Part shown: positions 54,839 through 63,466 of the stretch, in pieces
Layout: the number at the start of each line of letters is the position of its first letter
How positions within the stretch are numbered: the stretch's first letter is position 1
Made by a program: the position numbers and the translations under genes
Assembly: GCA_963839475.1 (NCBI GenBank)
Contig: CAWIVH010000021.1
Coordinates: forward strand, 1 to 64,000
Length of the DNA: 64,000 nucleotides
DNA from: CAWIVH01 sp963839475
Lineage (GTDB): Bacteria > Acidobacteriota > UBA6911
Direction: 5' to 3'
Notes under the pieces: model-generated
Database searches by the model: none
What the model saw: the letters and a program-made list of their open reading frames with translations, nothing else
Told to the model about the DNA's origin: nothing

Positions 54839-55267
54839 ATGAAGAGTTATATACCTAGCAAGGAAGATATCGGCACTCAATGGCACGTGGTGGACGCGGA
54901 GGGGCAGACCCTCGGAAGGCTGGCCAGTCGCGTGGCCAAAATTATCACCGGCAAGGATAAGCCGATTTACACCCCATTCCTTTCTACCGGGGATCATGTC
55001 GTGGTCATCAATGCGGAGAAGGTCAAGGTGACCGGGAACAAGCTCTCCGAAAAGATGTACCATCACCACACAGGCTATCCGGGCGGGCTGAGAAGCATTT
55101 CGGCTGGCGATTTGATGGCGAAGCACCCGGAGAAGATTATCGAAGCTGCGGTTTACGGAATGCTGCCGAAAACCAAACTCGGCCGCGCCATGAGGAAAAA
55201 ACTGAAGGTTTACTGCGGCGCACAGCATCCTCATGCGGCGCAAAAGCCTGAGGTTCTGGCTCTATAG
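54839..55267 (+). CDS. rplM: Ribosomal protein uL13
   Basis: 142 residues, complete; WHVVDAEGQTLGRLASRVAK at the start and GMLPKTKLGRAM with the C-terminal YCGAQHPH are typical. Followed by rpsI in the universal L13-S9 pair. Confidence 0.98.
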   Translation: MKSYIPSKEDIGTQWHVVDAEGQTLGRLASRVAKIITGKDKPIYTPFLSTGDHVVVINAEKVKVTGNKLSEKMYHHHTGYPGGLRSISAGDLMAKHPEKIIEAAVYGMLPKTKLGRAMRKKLKVYCGAQHPHAAQKPEVLAL

Positions 55268-55321
55268 GACCGGGTCAATCCCCGGCAGGGTTTTGTCTTA
55301 AAAATAAGAAGGAGTACGAGT

Positions 55322-55714
55322 TTGGCCACGGATCGATATTACGGAACAGGGAAAAGGAAGAGTTCGACGGCGCGCGTTCACCTGATTCCAGGGACCGGGC
55401 AGGTCTCGGTCAACAAGCGCGACTTGTCGGAGTATTTCTGCAACGAAACCCAGAGAACCATCATCCGGTACCCGCTCACCATCACCGATAACCTAGGCAA
55501 GTTTGATGTCCAGGCTACCGTGCGGGGCGGGGGTACGACGGGGCAAGCCGGAGCGATCAGGCTGGGTATTACCAAAGCACTCATTGAATTCAATTCCGAA
55601 TTGCGCCCCCGCCTGAAGCGGGCGGGTCTGTTGACGCGCGATTCACGGATCAAGGAAAGAAAGAAGTACGGTCAAAAGGGCGCCCGCAAGAGATTCCAGT
55701 TCTCGAAACGGTAA
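55322..55714 (+). CDS. rpsI: Ribosomal protein uS9
   Basis: 130 residues from a TTG start with a clear AAGAAGGAG site. YYGTGKRKSSTARVHLIPG and the C-terminal KKYGQKGARKRFQFSKR (the tail that contacts P-site tRNA) are diagnostic. Confidence 0.98.
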   Translation: MATDRYYGTGKRKSSTARVHLIPGTGQVSVNKRDLSEYFCNETQRTIIRYPLTITDNLGKFDVQATVRGGGTTGQAGAIRLGITKALIEFNSELRPRLKRAGLLTRDSRIKERKKYGQKGARKRFQFSKR

Positions 55715-55728
55715 GCGAGGAGGTCGGT

Positions 55729-56817
55729 TTGGTTTCCATTACCATGAAGCAGCTGCTGGAGGCCGGCGTTCACTTCGGCCACCAGACCAAGCGCTGGAAC
55801 CCGAAAATGAAAGAGTACATTTTCGGGGAACGTAACGGCATTTACATCATTGATCTTCAGAAGAGTCTGAGACTTTTCAGGAATGCTCTGCAATTCGTGT
55901 ACGAATTGGGCGCCTCCGGGAAAACCATCTTGTTTCTTGGCACTAAACGCCAGGCTCAGGAAGTCATCCAGGAAGAGGCCAACCGCAGCGGGATGTATTA
56001 TGTAAATCAGCGCTGGTTGGGTGGCTTGCTGACCAACTTCGTGACCATTCAGAAAAGCCTGAAGCGCTTCCGCGATATTGAAACCATGAAGGCTGGCGGA
56101 CAGTATGACCTTTTCTCGAAAAAGGAAGTGGCCCGCTACGAGCGAGAGCGCAAGCAGCTCGAAAAAAACCTCTTCGGTATCAAGGATATGGCGACACTGC
56201 CCGACGCGCTTTTCGTCATCGACACCCGCAAGGAGGCAATCGCCATTCATGAAGCCCGCAAATTGAACATTCCGATCATTGGCGTGGCCGACACGAATTG
56301 CGATCCGGACGACATTGATTTCATCATCCCGGGCAACGACGACGCTCTTCGTGCCATTCGTTTGATCACTTCCACGGTCGCTCAAGCCTACCTCGATGGC
56401 AAAGCGATGTACGAGGCGCAGCAGAAGGAATTGGCCGAGCAGATGGAAAAGCAGCGGCAGGCACAGGCACAGCAGGCGGCTGCAGCTCGTGAGGCTGCTG
56501 CACGCGCTGCGGCGGCGGCAGCCGAGGCGGCGGCCCGGAAGGCTGCCGAAGCCGGTGAAACCGGCGGCGAGCCAGCCCCGACCGGCGCCGAGGGCACGGG
56601 CGACGGCAAACCCAAGACAACCATGCGCAAGGCTCTTCAGCGCAAGGCAAAACCCAGGAAGCCGGATTCGGAGACTGCCACCGAAACGGCGCCCGGTGCG
56701 GAAATCCAGGCCGAACCCGCAGCGGAAGGAGAAGCAGCCGTTGAAGTTCCTGCCCCTTCCGCCGCAGAGCAGCCCGCAGCGCCGGACCAGCCTGCCGGGG
56801 AAGAAACCCCGTCCTAG
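55729..56817 (+). CDS. rpsB: Ribosomal protein uS2 with long C-terminal extension
   Basis: 362 residues from a TTG start (GAGGAGG upstream), against about 240-260 for most uS2. Residues 1-230 are standard (MKQLLEAGVHFGHQTKRWNP; FLGTKRQAQEVIQEEA; NQRWLGGLLTNF; PDALFVIDTRKEAIAI; GVADTNCDPDDIDFIIPGND). From about 235 a Gln/Ala helix (EQMEKQRQAQAQQAAAAREA) leads into a Lys-rich patch and an Ala/Pro/Glu-rich disordered tail. The extension is in frame and intact. First gene of rpsB-tsf-pyrH-frr. Confidence 0.96.
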   Translation: MVSITMKQLLEAGVHFGHQTKRWNPKMKEYIFGERNGIYIIDLQKSLRLFRNALQFVYELGASGKTILFLGTKRQAQEVIQEEANRSGMYYVNQRWLGGLLTNFVTIQKSLKRFRDIETMKAGGQYDLFSKKEVARYERERKQLEKNLFGIKDMATLPDALFVIDTRKEAIAIHEARKLNIPIIGVADTNCDPDDIDFIIPGNDDALRAIRLITSTVAQAYLDGKAMYEAQQKELAEQMEKQRQAQAQQAAAAREAAARAAAAAAEAAARKAAEAGETGGEPAPTGAEGTGDGKPKTTMRKALQRKAKPRKPDSETATETAPGAEIQAEPAAEGEAAVEVPAPSAAEQPAAPDQPAGEETPS

Positions 56818-56828
56818 TATTGAGACAT

Positions 56829-56854
56829 AAGGGCGGCTGAAGCCAGCCGCCCTT
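56829..56854 (+). terminator. Hairpin after rpsB (terminator or attenuator)
   Basis: A perfect 10-bp stem AAGGGCGGCT/AGCCGCCCTT with a 6-base loop 11 bases after the rpsB stop. A T-run (TTTTTATT) starts 17 bases beyond it. It may reduce readthrough into tsf. Confidence 0.6.
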
Positions 56855-56985
56855 CCGCGGGAAATCCTAATTTTTATTCATCCTGTGGAGGAAGCGGGGC
56901 CTGGGAGGTTCGGCATCAAGCCTTTTCCCCGGAACCGCGAGATGATATCAGTGTGGCTGCCGCATCCGGCAGCCGGGAGGCTTTA

Positions 56986-57576
56986 ATGAGCATTACTGCT
57001 GAACAGGTTAAGGAACTCCGGGAAAAGACCGGGGTCGGACTGATGGAATGCAAGGCGGCACTTACCGAGGCCAAGGGCGACATGGAAGCCGCCACCACGA
57101 TTCTCCGGAAGAAGGGGCTTGCCTCCGCGGCGAAGAAATCCGGCCGTGAAACCAAGGAAGGCATCATAGGATCCTACATCCATAACGGGAAGATCGGCGT
57201 CCTGGTCGAGGTGAATTGTGAATCCGACTTCGTGGCCCGGAATTCCGATTTTCAGGCGTTGGTAAAAGATATCGCGATGCATATCGCGGCCAGCGATCCA
57301 CGGTTTGTGCGCAAAGAGGACGTGACCGAGGATGTCCTCAGCAAAGAGAAAGAGATTTACAAGGCGCAGGCGCGCGCCACGGGGAAACCCGAGCCTGTCC
57401 TGGATAAGATCGTCGAAGGGCGCATGGCCAAGTTTTATGCCGAAACCTGCCTGCTCGAGCAGCCCTTCGTGAAGGATCCTGCGGTAACGGTCAGGGATCA
57501 GGTTGCCAGCTGCATTCAGAAAATCGGAGAGAATATTCAGGTCCGCCGGTTTGTCCGCTTCAAGGTCGGCGAATAG
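56986..57576 (+). CDS. tsf: Elongation factor Ts
   Basis: 196 residues from ATG 56986 (GGGAGG upstream; the frame is open further 5' but unconserved). TGVGLMECKAALTEAKGDME and VNCESDFVARN are the EF-Ts signatures. This is the short form (about 200 residues, one core subdomain) seen in several phyla, not the 280-residue E. coli form. It recycles EF-Tu-GDP. Confidence 0.96.
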   Translation: MSITAEQVKELREKTGVGLMECKAALTEAKGDMEAATTILRKKGLASAAKKSGRETKEGIIGSYIHNGKIGVLVEVNCESDFVARNSDFQALVKDIAMHIAASDPRFVRKEDVTEDVLSKEKEIYKAQARATGKPEPVLDKIVEGRMAKFYAETCLLEQPFVKDPAVTVRDQVASCIQKIGENIQVRRFVRFKVGE

Positions 57577-57656
57577 GTCAAAGAAGATTACGGCACGGCC
57601 GGCGGATATGGATCCATCCGGCTGATGTGCGGGGTTTCGCACTCAGGGAGTTCCTT

Positions 57657-58388
57657 ATGGCGCAGCGAAAAGGAAAAACCCACTCGTACAAACGCGTGCT
57701 GTTGAAGCTGAGCGGCGAAGCCTTGATGGGGTCGCAGGGATTCGGAGTGGATCCCCTGATGGCGCAAAGAATCGCCGAGGAAATCCGGGAGGTCCACAAC
57801 GCCGGCATTCAGGTTGCCGCTACGATTGGCGGCGGGAACATGATCCGCGGAATTTCCATCAGCGCCAAAGGGATGGACCGGGTCAGCGCTGACTACATGG
57901 GGATGCTGGCGACGGTTATCAACGCGCTTGCGCTTCAGAACGCCCTGGAGAGCTGCGGGGTTTTCACGCGCGTCCAGTCGGCAATCGATATGAAGGAAGT
58001 CGCCGAGCCATTCATCCGTAGGCGTGCCATACGTCACCTGGAAAAGGGTCGCGTGGTCATTTTCGCCGCCGGGACCGGGAATCCTTACTTTTCCACCGAT
58101 ACGGCCGCAGCTTTGCGCGCCATCGAGGTTGGAGCCGAAGTCATTCTGAAAGCCACCAAGGTGGACGGCATTTACGATTCCGACCCGGTCAAAAATCCGA
58201 AAGCTAAGCTTTTTAGCAGGATCAGCTACCGCGAAGTGCTCGACAGGGGACTACGGGTAATGGACTCCACCGCCATTGCCCTGTGCATGGAGAACAAGCT
58301 CCCCATCGTTGTTTTCAACCTGCTTAGGCGTGGTAATATTATGGCTGCCGTATCGGGTGCCGCACTCGGAACCGTGGTCCATACCTAG
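57657..58388 (+). CDS. pyrH: Uridylate kinase
   Basis: 243 residues from ATG 57657 (GGGAG upstream). RVLLKLSGEALMG, ATIGGGNMIRG, ADYMGMLATVINALAL, VVIFAAGTGNPYFSTDTAA and KVDGIYDSDPVKNP are the PyrH motifs. Makes UDP from UMP. Usual position between tsf and frr. Confidence 0.97.
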   Translation: MAQRKGKTHSYKRVLLKLSGEALMGSQGFGVDPLMAQRIAEEIREVHNAGIQVAATIGGGNMIRGISISAKGMDRVSADYMGMLATVINALALQNALESCGVFTRVQSAIDMKEVAEPFIRRRAIRHLEKGRVVIFAAGTGNPYFSTDTAAALRAIEVGAEVILKATKVDGIYDSDPVKNPKAKLFSRISYREVLDRGLRVMDSTAIALCMENKLPIVVFNLLRRGNIMAAVSGAALGTVVHT

Positions 58389-58441
58389 GATCCTTTGGAT
58401 CCCGGACCGGGCGGTGCTCGTCCACTAGGAGACAGAACCGG

Positions 58442-58999
58442 ATGATTCGCAAAACAATGGATGCCGCAAAGAAACGGATGGAAAAATGCATTAGCGATAT
58501 GCAGCAAAACCTGGCTTCGATCCGGACCGGCCGTGCCTCCGTCACCATCCTGGATCATATTCAGGCCAACTATTACGGAACCCCGACTCCTATCAACCAG
58601 ATGGCTTCGCTTTCGACGCCCGACCCAACCCTGATCGTGATTCAGCCCTGGGATCCCTCAACGATTCCAAACATCGAAAAAGCAATCCTCGCCTCCGATC
58701 TGGGTCTGAATCCGACCAATGACGGAAAGGTCGTTCGCCTGCCGATTCCGCCACTGACCCAGGAGCGAAGGAAGCAGCTGGCAAAATCGGTCGGGCACAT
58801 CGCCGAGCAGCACCGGGTTGCCATCCGGCAGGTGCGGCACGATGCCAACGACCAGATCAAGCAGGCTTCCAAAGACAAAGAAATTTCGGAAGACGAGGAG
58901 AAGGACGGCCTGAAAAGGATCCAAGACCTCACCAACGAGCATATCGCCAGGGTGGATGCCCTGCTCAAAAAGAAAGAGTCGGAGATCCTCGAGATCTGA
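58442..58999 (+). CDS. frr: Ribosome recycling factor
   Basis: 185 residues; MEKCISDMQQNLASIRTGRA, IQPWDPSTIPNIEKAILASD and LPIPPLTQERRKQLAK identify RRF. Splits post-termination ribosomes with EF-G. Complete. Confidence 0.97.
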   Translation: MIRKTMDAAKKRMEKCISDMQQNLASIRTGRASVTILDHIQANYYGTPTPINQMASLSTPDPTLIVIQPWDPSTIPNIEKAILASDLGLNPTNDGKVVRLPIPPLTQERRKQLAKSVGHIAEQHRVAIRQVRHDANDQIKQASKDKEISEDEEKDGLKRIQDLTNEHIARVDALLKKKESEILEI

Positions 59000-59093
59000 A
59001 GCAAAGCGCTGCCGGCCGCCCGGAAGGCGATTTCGCCTGGCCGGGATGGCCTTGATTCTGAATGAATATCTACGAAATCGGGAAAAAGGATTT

Positions 59094-59663
59094 ATGGCTC
59101 TGATTGCCGCAACTCAGCTGAAGCGTGGAATGACCATCAAGCACAACGGGGAATTGTACCGTGTGTTTTCTTTCCAACATATCACGCCCGGAAACTGGCG
59201 CGGCATGGTTCAAACCAAGCTCAAGTCCGTAAAGAGCGGCTCCATCATTGAGAACCGGTTCCGTTCCGAGGACCGTGTGGAACAGGCCTACCTCGAAACC
59301 CACGAGATGGAATACCTCTACTCGGACGGAACCGATTATTACTTCATGAACACCGAGTCCTTTGAACAGATCCATCTTCCGATCGATCTGCTGGAGGATT
59401 CTGTTCACTACCTCATGCCGAACATCAAAATCCAGGTTGAGTTCTACGAAGGCAGGCCCATAGGAATCGAGCTTCCCGCATCTGTGGAACTCAAAGTTGT
59501 TTCCACCGAACCGGGTCTGAAGGGTGCCACGGTGAGCAACGTCAACAAGCCGGCCACCCTCGAGACGGGATTGGTTATCCAGGTCCCCCCTTTCGTTAAC
59601 GAAGGGGAAATCATCCGGGTCGATACGAATGAGGGCAAGTATATGGAAAGGGTGAAGAACTGA
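59094..59663 (+). CDS. efp: Elongation factor P, unusual residue 34
   Basis: 189 residues from ATG 59094 (GAAAAAGGATTT upstream). Relieves ribosome stalling at polyproline. Three domains of normal size; the end reads NEGEIIRVDTNEGKYMERV. The tip of domain I reads TPGNWRGMVQTKL, so the position equivalent to E. coli Lys34 or Pseudomonas Arg32 is Asn34. That residue cannot take beta-lysine or rhamnose in the known way, so the factor is either unmodified or modified differently. Confidence 0.96.
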   Translation: MALIAATQLKRGMTIKHNGELYRVFSFQHITPGNWRGMVQTKLKSVKSGSIIENRFRSEDRVEQAYLETHEMEYLYSDGTDYYFMNTESFEQIHLPIDLLEDSVHYLMPNIKIQVEFYEGRPIGIELPASVELKVVSTEPGLKGATVSNVNKPATLETGLVIQVPPFVNEGEIIRVDTNEGKYMERVKN

Positions 59664-59818
59664 TAGAAAAGCTGTATTTCTGCCGCCCGACCCCGCCATT
59701 CTTTCCATCCGGCTGCATTCCGGCGTGGAATCGCTGCAATGACAACATCCTTTATTGATTTCACCAGGCAGGTCTGTTATTTTCCACCCCGATTCTTGAA
59801 TGGGAGGTGGAGGACCTG

Positions 59819-61735
59819 ATGAAAGAGCTGACTCAGGCACTTCGGCTGACGCCGAGCGAGATTCCCAACCGCATTTACGGAGTTCAAAACTGGGGTGCCG
59901 GATATTTCGGAGTCAGCGAACAAGGTAACCTGACGGTTCACCCGACCCGCAATCCCCTGATGGGGGTTGAGCTTCAATCGCTGATTCAGACAATCCTCCA
60001 GCGCAAGGTCACCCCTCCCTTTCTCCTCCGATTCCCGCAAATCCTGGATACCCAAATCAAGGAATTCCACGAGGCTTTCCGCAACTCCATCGCCGAATAC
60101 AACTATGGTGCACGCCACCGGGGCGTTTACCCGATGAAGGTCAATCAGAAGCGCAGCGTGGTCGAACGCCTGATGGCCGCGGGTCACCGTTATGAATATG
60201 GGATCGAAGTCGGAACCAAGGCGGAGCTGGCAGCAGCACTTACATTGCCGGTGCATCCCAATGCGTTGATGACATGCAATGGCGTCAAGGACCGGCGCTA
60301 CCTGGAATGGGCGATCATGTCGGCGCGAATCGGCAAGAATCCGGTGCTCATCGTGGAGGAGGTCTCGGATCTTAATAAGATAGAAGAAATGGCCAATAGT
60401 CTCGAAATGAAGCCATTGCTGGGCATCCGGGTGCGCGTTTTCTCACGCGGGGCGGGTAAGTGGGAAGAGTCCGGTGGGGAAACCTCCAAATTCGGCATCA
60501 ACACCATTCAGCTGCTGGACTGCCTGCGGCTGGCCACCGATAAGGGGATGACCAAGCAGGTCAAAATGCTTCACTTTCACATCGGATCACAAATCACGGA
60601 TATTCGGAGGATCAAGAGCGCCATCAAAGAGGCGGCGCGGGTTTACGCCAAAGTCCACAAAATGGGGTACCCGGTGGAGTATCTGAACGTGGGTGGAGGC
60701 CTCGGGGTGGACTACGATGGGAGCCGAACAGCATCCGACTGCAGCGTGAACTACAGCGTGCAGGAGTTCGCCAACGACATCGTCTATACCATCAATGAAA
60801 TCTGCCTCTCAGAAAACGTTCCCTGTCCGGTGATTGTCACCGAGAGCGGCCGGGCGGTTACCGCGCACCATGCCATGTTTATCGTGAACGTGATCCGGAG
60901 ATTGAATCCGGGGTTGGGGGGAACCGAGATCGACCCTGCACGCGTCGATTCCGAAGTCGTGCGCGAGATGATGGATTTGCACAAGGAAATAACTCCGAAA
61001 AATTTCCGCGAGTATTACCACGATGCCCTGCAGCATCGGGAAGAGCTGCAGTCCTTGTTCAATCTTGGCTACCTGAACCTGCAAAATCGCGCCCACGGGG
61101 AGTGGCTGTTCTGGGAAATCTGCCGCAAGGCGATCCGTTTTTCGCGATCGATGAAAGAGCGCCCGGAGGAAATTGTCGATCTTGAAAACATCCTGGCGAG
61201 CAAGTACATCTGCAATTTTTCGGTCTTCCAGTCCACCCCCGACGCATGGGCCCTGGACCAGCTATTCCCGATCCTGCCCATCGCGAGGCTGAATGAAGAG
61301 CCGACAGAGCGGGCGACGCTTTGTGACATCACCTGCGACTCCGACGGCCAGATCGACAAGTTTGTCGACCTGCGCGACGTGAAGCAGTCCCTGGAACTCC
61401 ACTCGGTCAACGCCGATCCGTATTACCTCGCGATCCCGCTGGTGGGTGCGTATCAGGAATCGCTGGGGATGAACCACAACCTGCTCGGGCCGGCGAACGA
61501 AATCCAGATCCTTGTGGATGATGCCGGGCGGCCGCACCTCGACAAGGTCTTCCGCGGCGGATCACTTTCCCAAGTCCTGGCCTCGGCCGGCTATGACGCC
61601 CAGGGATTGACGGAAGCATTCAGTCAAATGACGGCCGCAGCCGAGATCCAATCGAAGATCAGTTCGGAACTGCGGGAGCGTCTCTGCGATTCTTTCCAGG
61701 CGACCCTGGACAGCTATACTTATCTCGAGGATTAG
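59819..61735 (+). CDS. speA: Biosynthetic arginine decarboxylase
   Basis: 638 residues from ATG 59819 (GGAGG at 5 bases); a GTG at 59807 is less well spaced. PLP-dependent alanine-racemase-fold enzyme making agmatine from arginine: GVYPMKVNQ (PLP Lys), EVGTKAELAAAL, LHFHIGSQITDI, YLNVGGGLGVDYDG, VIVTESGRAVTAHHAMF, CDSDGQIDKFV, YQESLGMNHNLLG. Length is typical of SpeA. Start of polyamine synthesis; no speB in the window. Confidence 0.95.
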   Translation: MKELTQALRLTPSEIPNRIYGVQNWGAGYFGVSEQGNLTVHPTRNPLMGVELQSLIQTILQRKVTPPFLLRFPQILDTQIKEFHEAFRNSIAEYNYGARHRGVYPMKVNQKRSVVERLMAAGHRYEYGIEVGTKAELAAALTLPVHPNALMTCNGVKDRRYLEWAIMSARIGKNPVLIVEEVSDLNKIEEMANSLEMKPLLGIRVRVFSRGAGKWEESGGETSKFGINTIQLLDCLRLATDKGMTKQVKMLHFHIGSQITDIRRIKSAIKEAARVYAKVHKMGYPVEYLNVGGGLGVDYDGSRTASDCSVNYSVQEFANDIVYTINEICLSENVPCPVIVTESGRAVTAHHAMFIVNVIRRLNPGLGGTEIDPARVDSEVVREMMDLHKEITPKNFREYYHDALQHREELQSLFNLGYLNLQNRAHGEWLFWEICRKAIRFSRSMKERPEEIVDLENILASKYICNFSVFQSTPDAWALDQLFPILPIARLNEEPTERATLCDITCDSDGQIDKFVDLRDVKQSLELHSVNADPYYLAIPLVGAYQESLGMNHNLLGPANEIQILVDDAGRPHLDKVFRGGSLSQVLASAGYDAQGLTEAFSQMTAAAEIQSKISSELRERLCDSFQATLDSYTYLED

Positions 61736-61804
61736 ACCGGGCGGCAGGCGACCCGAAGTTCTGCAGACCGCGCGCCATGCCCGGGCCCCCGCATATCCGT
61801 GAAG

Positions 61805-63193
61805 CTATTTGTCACGCAGCCTTTTCTTGAATCTTTTCAGAGCCGATTTGAATGCAGCAGGCGCCGTTCCCCCTTTTTCCCTGCGCCTCGATACGGCATT
61901 TTCAAGCTCAAGACAGCGGTAGAGGTCTTCTTCGAAGGCAGGGGAAAAAGACCGGTACACCGTCAGGGGCAAATCCTCCAGAACCTGGTTGAGTTCCTGC
62001 GCGCGCAGCACGATTTTTCCGACCAGGTGGTGGGCGTCGCGGAACGGTATTCCCCGGGCCACCAGGTAATCGGCGAGCTCGGTGGCATTCAGGAAACCCT
62101 CGACCGTCGCCCGACGCATCGCCTCCGGCCTCACTTCCAGCGAATCGATCACAGCCCGAGCCATGATCAGCGAATCACTGACCGTCGTCAGCGCGTCGAA
62201 AAGCCCTTCCTTATCCTCCTGCAAATCCTTGTTATAGGTCAGCGGAAGACCTTTTAAAACCGTCAGGATCCCCACCAGGTGCCCGAAGACCCTGCCCGAT
62301 TTGCCCCGGATCAATTCCATGGCATCGGGATTTTTCTTCTGCGGCATCAGGCTGCTGCCCGAGGCGACGGAGTCGTGCATCTGGATAAAGCCAAATTCCA
62401 TGGAGCTGTAGAGGATCAGGTCCTCTGCCAGCCGGCTGAGATGCATCATCAAGATGCTGGCAAACGAGAGATAGTCCGCCACGAAGTCGCGGTCCGAAAC
62501 CGCGTCCATACTGTTTTCCGACGCGGCTGAAAAGCCGAGGTCCCTGGCCAACTCCTCGCGATCGATGCTGTAAACCGTTCCGGACAGAGCGCCGGCTCCC
62601 AGGGGACAAGTGCGCATGCGTGCGACGTTGTCGCGAAGGCGGGAGCGGTCCCTCAGCAACATCTCACCGTACGCCAACAAAAAATGCCCGAAAAGAACCG
62701 GCTGGGCCCGCTGAAGATGGGTATAGCCCGGCATCAGGATCGAGCCTGAGGAATCAGCCAATGCGACTATCGCAGCAAGAAGCGCCTCGAGTTCCAGTTC
62801 GTTCCGGGCCGATTTTTCGATCAAAAACAAACGCAGGTCTGTAGCAACCTGATCATTGCGGCTGCGCCCGGTATGAAGCTTCCGGGCCAGGGTCCCGACG
62901 CGCCCGGCGAGCTCTTCTTCGACGTAGGAGTGGACGTCCTCCGCGGTACTCCGGGCCGCGCGCGACGGTTTTTTTTCATTTTCAGACAGAACCTGACGCA
63001 AGCCGGCTTCCACCCTTTTCCTTTCGGATGCGCTAAAAATTCCTGCGCGTTCCAATGCCCGCGCATAGGCAAGGCTGCCTCGAATATCAGCTGCCAGGAG
63101 CTCCCGGTCGAATCCCAACGAACGGTTGAACCTCGCGAAATGCGGATTTTCTGATGCCGTGAAACGACCCCCCCACATTTTTTTGCTGGCCAA
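61805..63193 (-). CDS. argH: Argininosuccinate lyase
   Basis: 462 residues. Starts KKMWGGRFTASENPHFARFN. HTGRSRNDQVATDLRLF, TAEDVHSYVEEEL, GYTHLQRAQPVLFGH and the fumarase-superfamily loop GSSLMPQKKNPDAMEL are all present. Releases arginine and fumarate from argininosuccinate. Converges on speA, so arginine formation and use are side by side. Confidence 0.97.
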   Translation of the reverse strand: MASKKMWGGRFTASENPHFARFNRSLGFDRELLAADIRGSLAYARALERAGIFSASERKRVEAGLRQVLSENEKKPSRAARSTAEDVHSYVEEELAGRVGTLARKLHTGRSRNDQVATDLRLFLIEKSARNELELEALLAAIVALADSSGSILMPGYTHLQRAQPVLFGHFLLAYGEMLLRDRSRLRDNVARMRTCPLGAGALSGTVYSIDREELARDLGFSAASENSMDAVSDRDFVADYLSFASILMMHLSRLAEDLILYSSMEFGFIQMHDSVASGSSLMPQKKNPDAMELIRGKSGRVFGHLVGILTVLKGLPLTYNKDLQEDKEGLFDALTTVSDSLIMARAVIDSLEVRPEAMRRATVEGFLNATELADYLVARGIPFRDAHHLVGKIVLRAQELNQVLEDLPLTVYRSFSPAFEEDLYRCLELENAVSRRREKGGTAPAAFKSALKRFKKRLRDK

Positions 63194-63268
63194 TGGCTGC
63201 TCCCGGTTCTCGGCTAAACGGCACGCGGCATCAAGGCGATGCGCCTGTCCTGCATTTTCAGGTCAACC

Positions 63269-63300
63269 GGCGCGGCAGGTTGCCGCGCCCTTCTGTTTTT
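63269..63300 (+). terminator. Orphan terminator-like hairpin
   Basis: A perfect 9-bp stem GGCGCGGCA/TGCCGCGCC with a 3-base loop followed by CTTCTGTTTTT on the plus strand. No plus-strand gene ends here; it lies in the 273-base gap between argH and the regulator gene, both on the minus strand. It may protect that spacer from antisense transcription. Nothing else seen in this gap. Confidence 0.5.
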
Positions 63301-63466
63301 GACATTGAAACCGATTGCCGCAGAAATGAAGCCTCATTTTAGCGGAGGGCCGGCGGGGCTGCAAACGGGAATGCAGGGAAGCTGCCTCGGGAATGGCAGC
63401 CAAACCGTGGGCACGGCGCAGGGCGCTTGGCGGCATCCGCGCGTAATTCCGAATCCGTCGCCTGCC

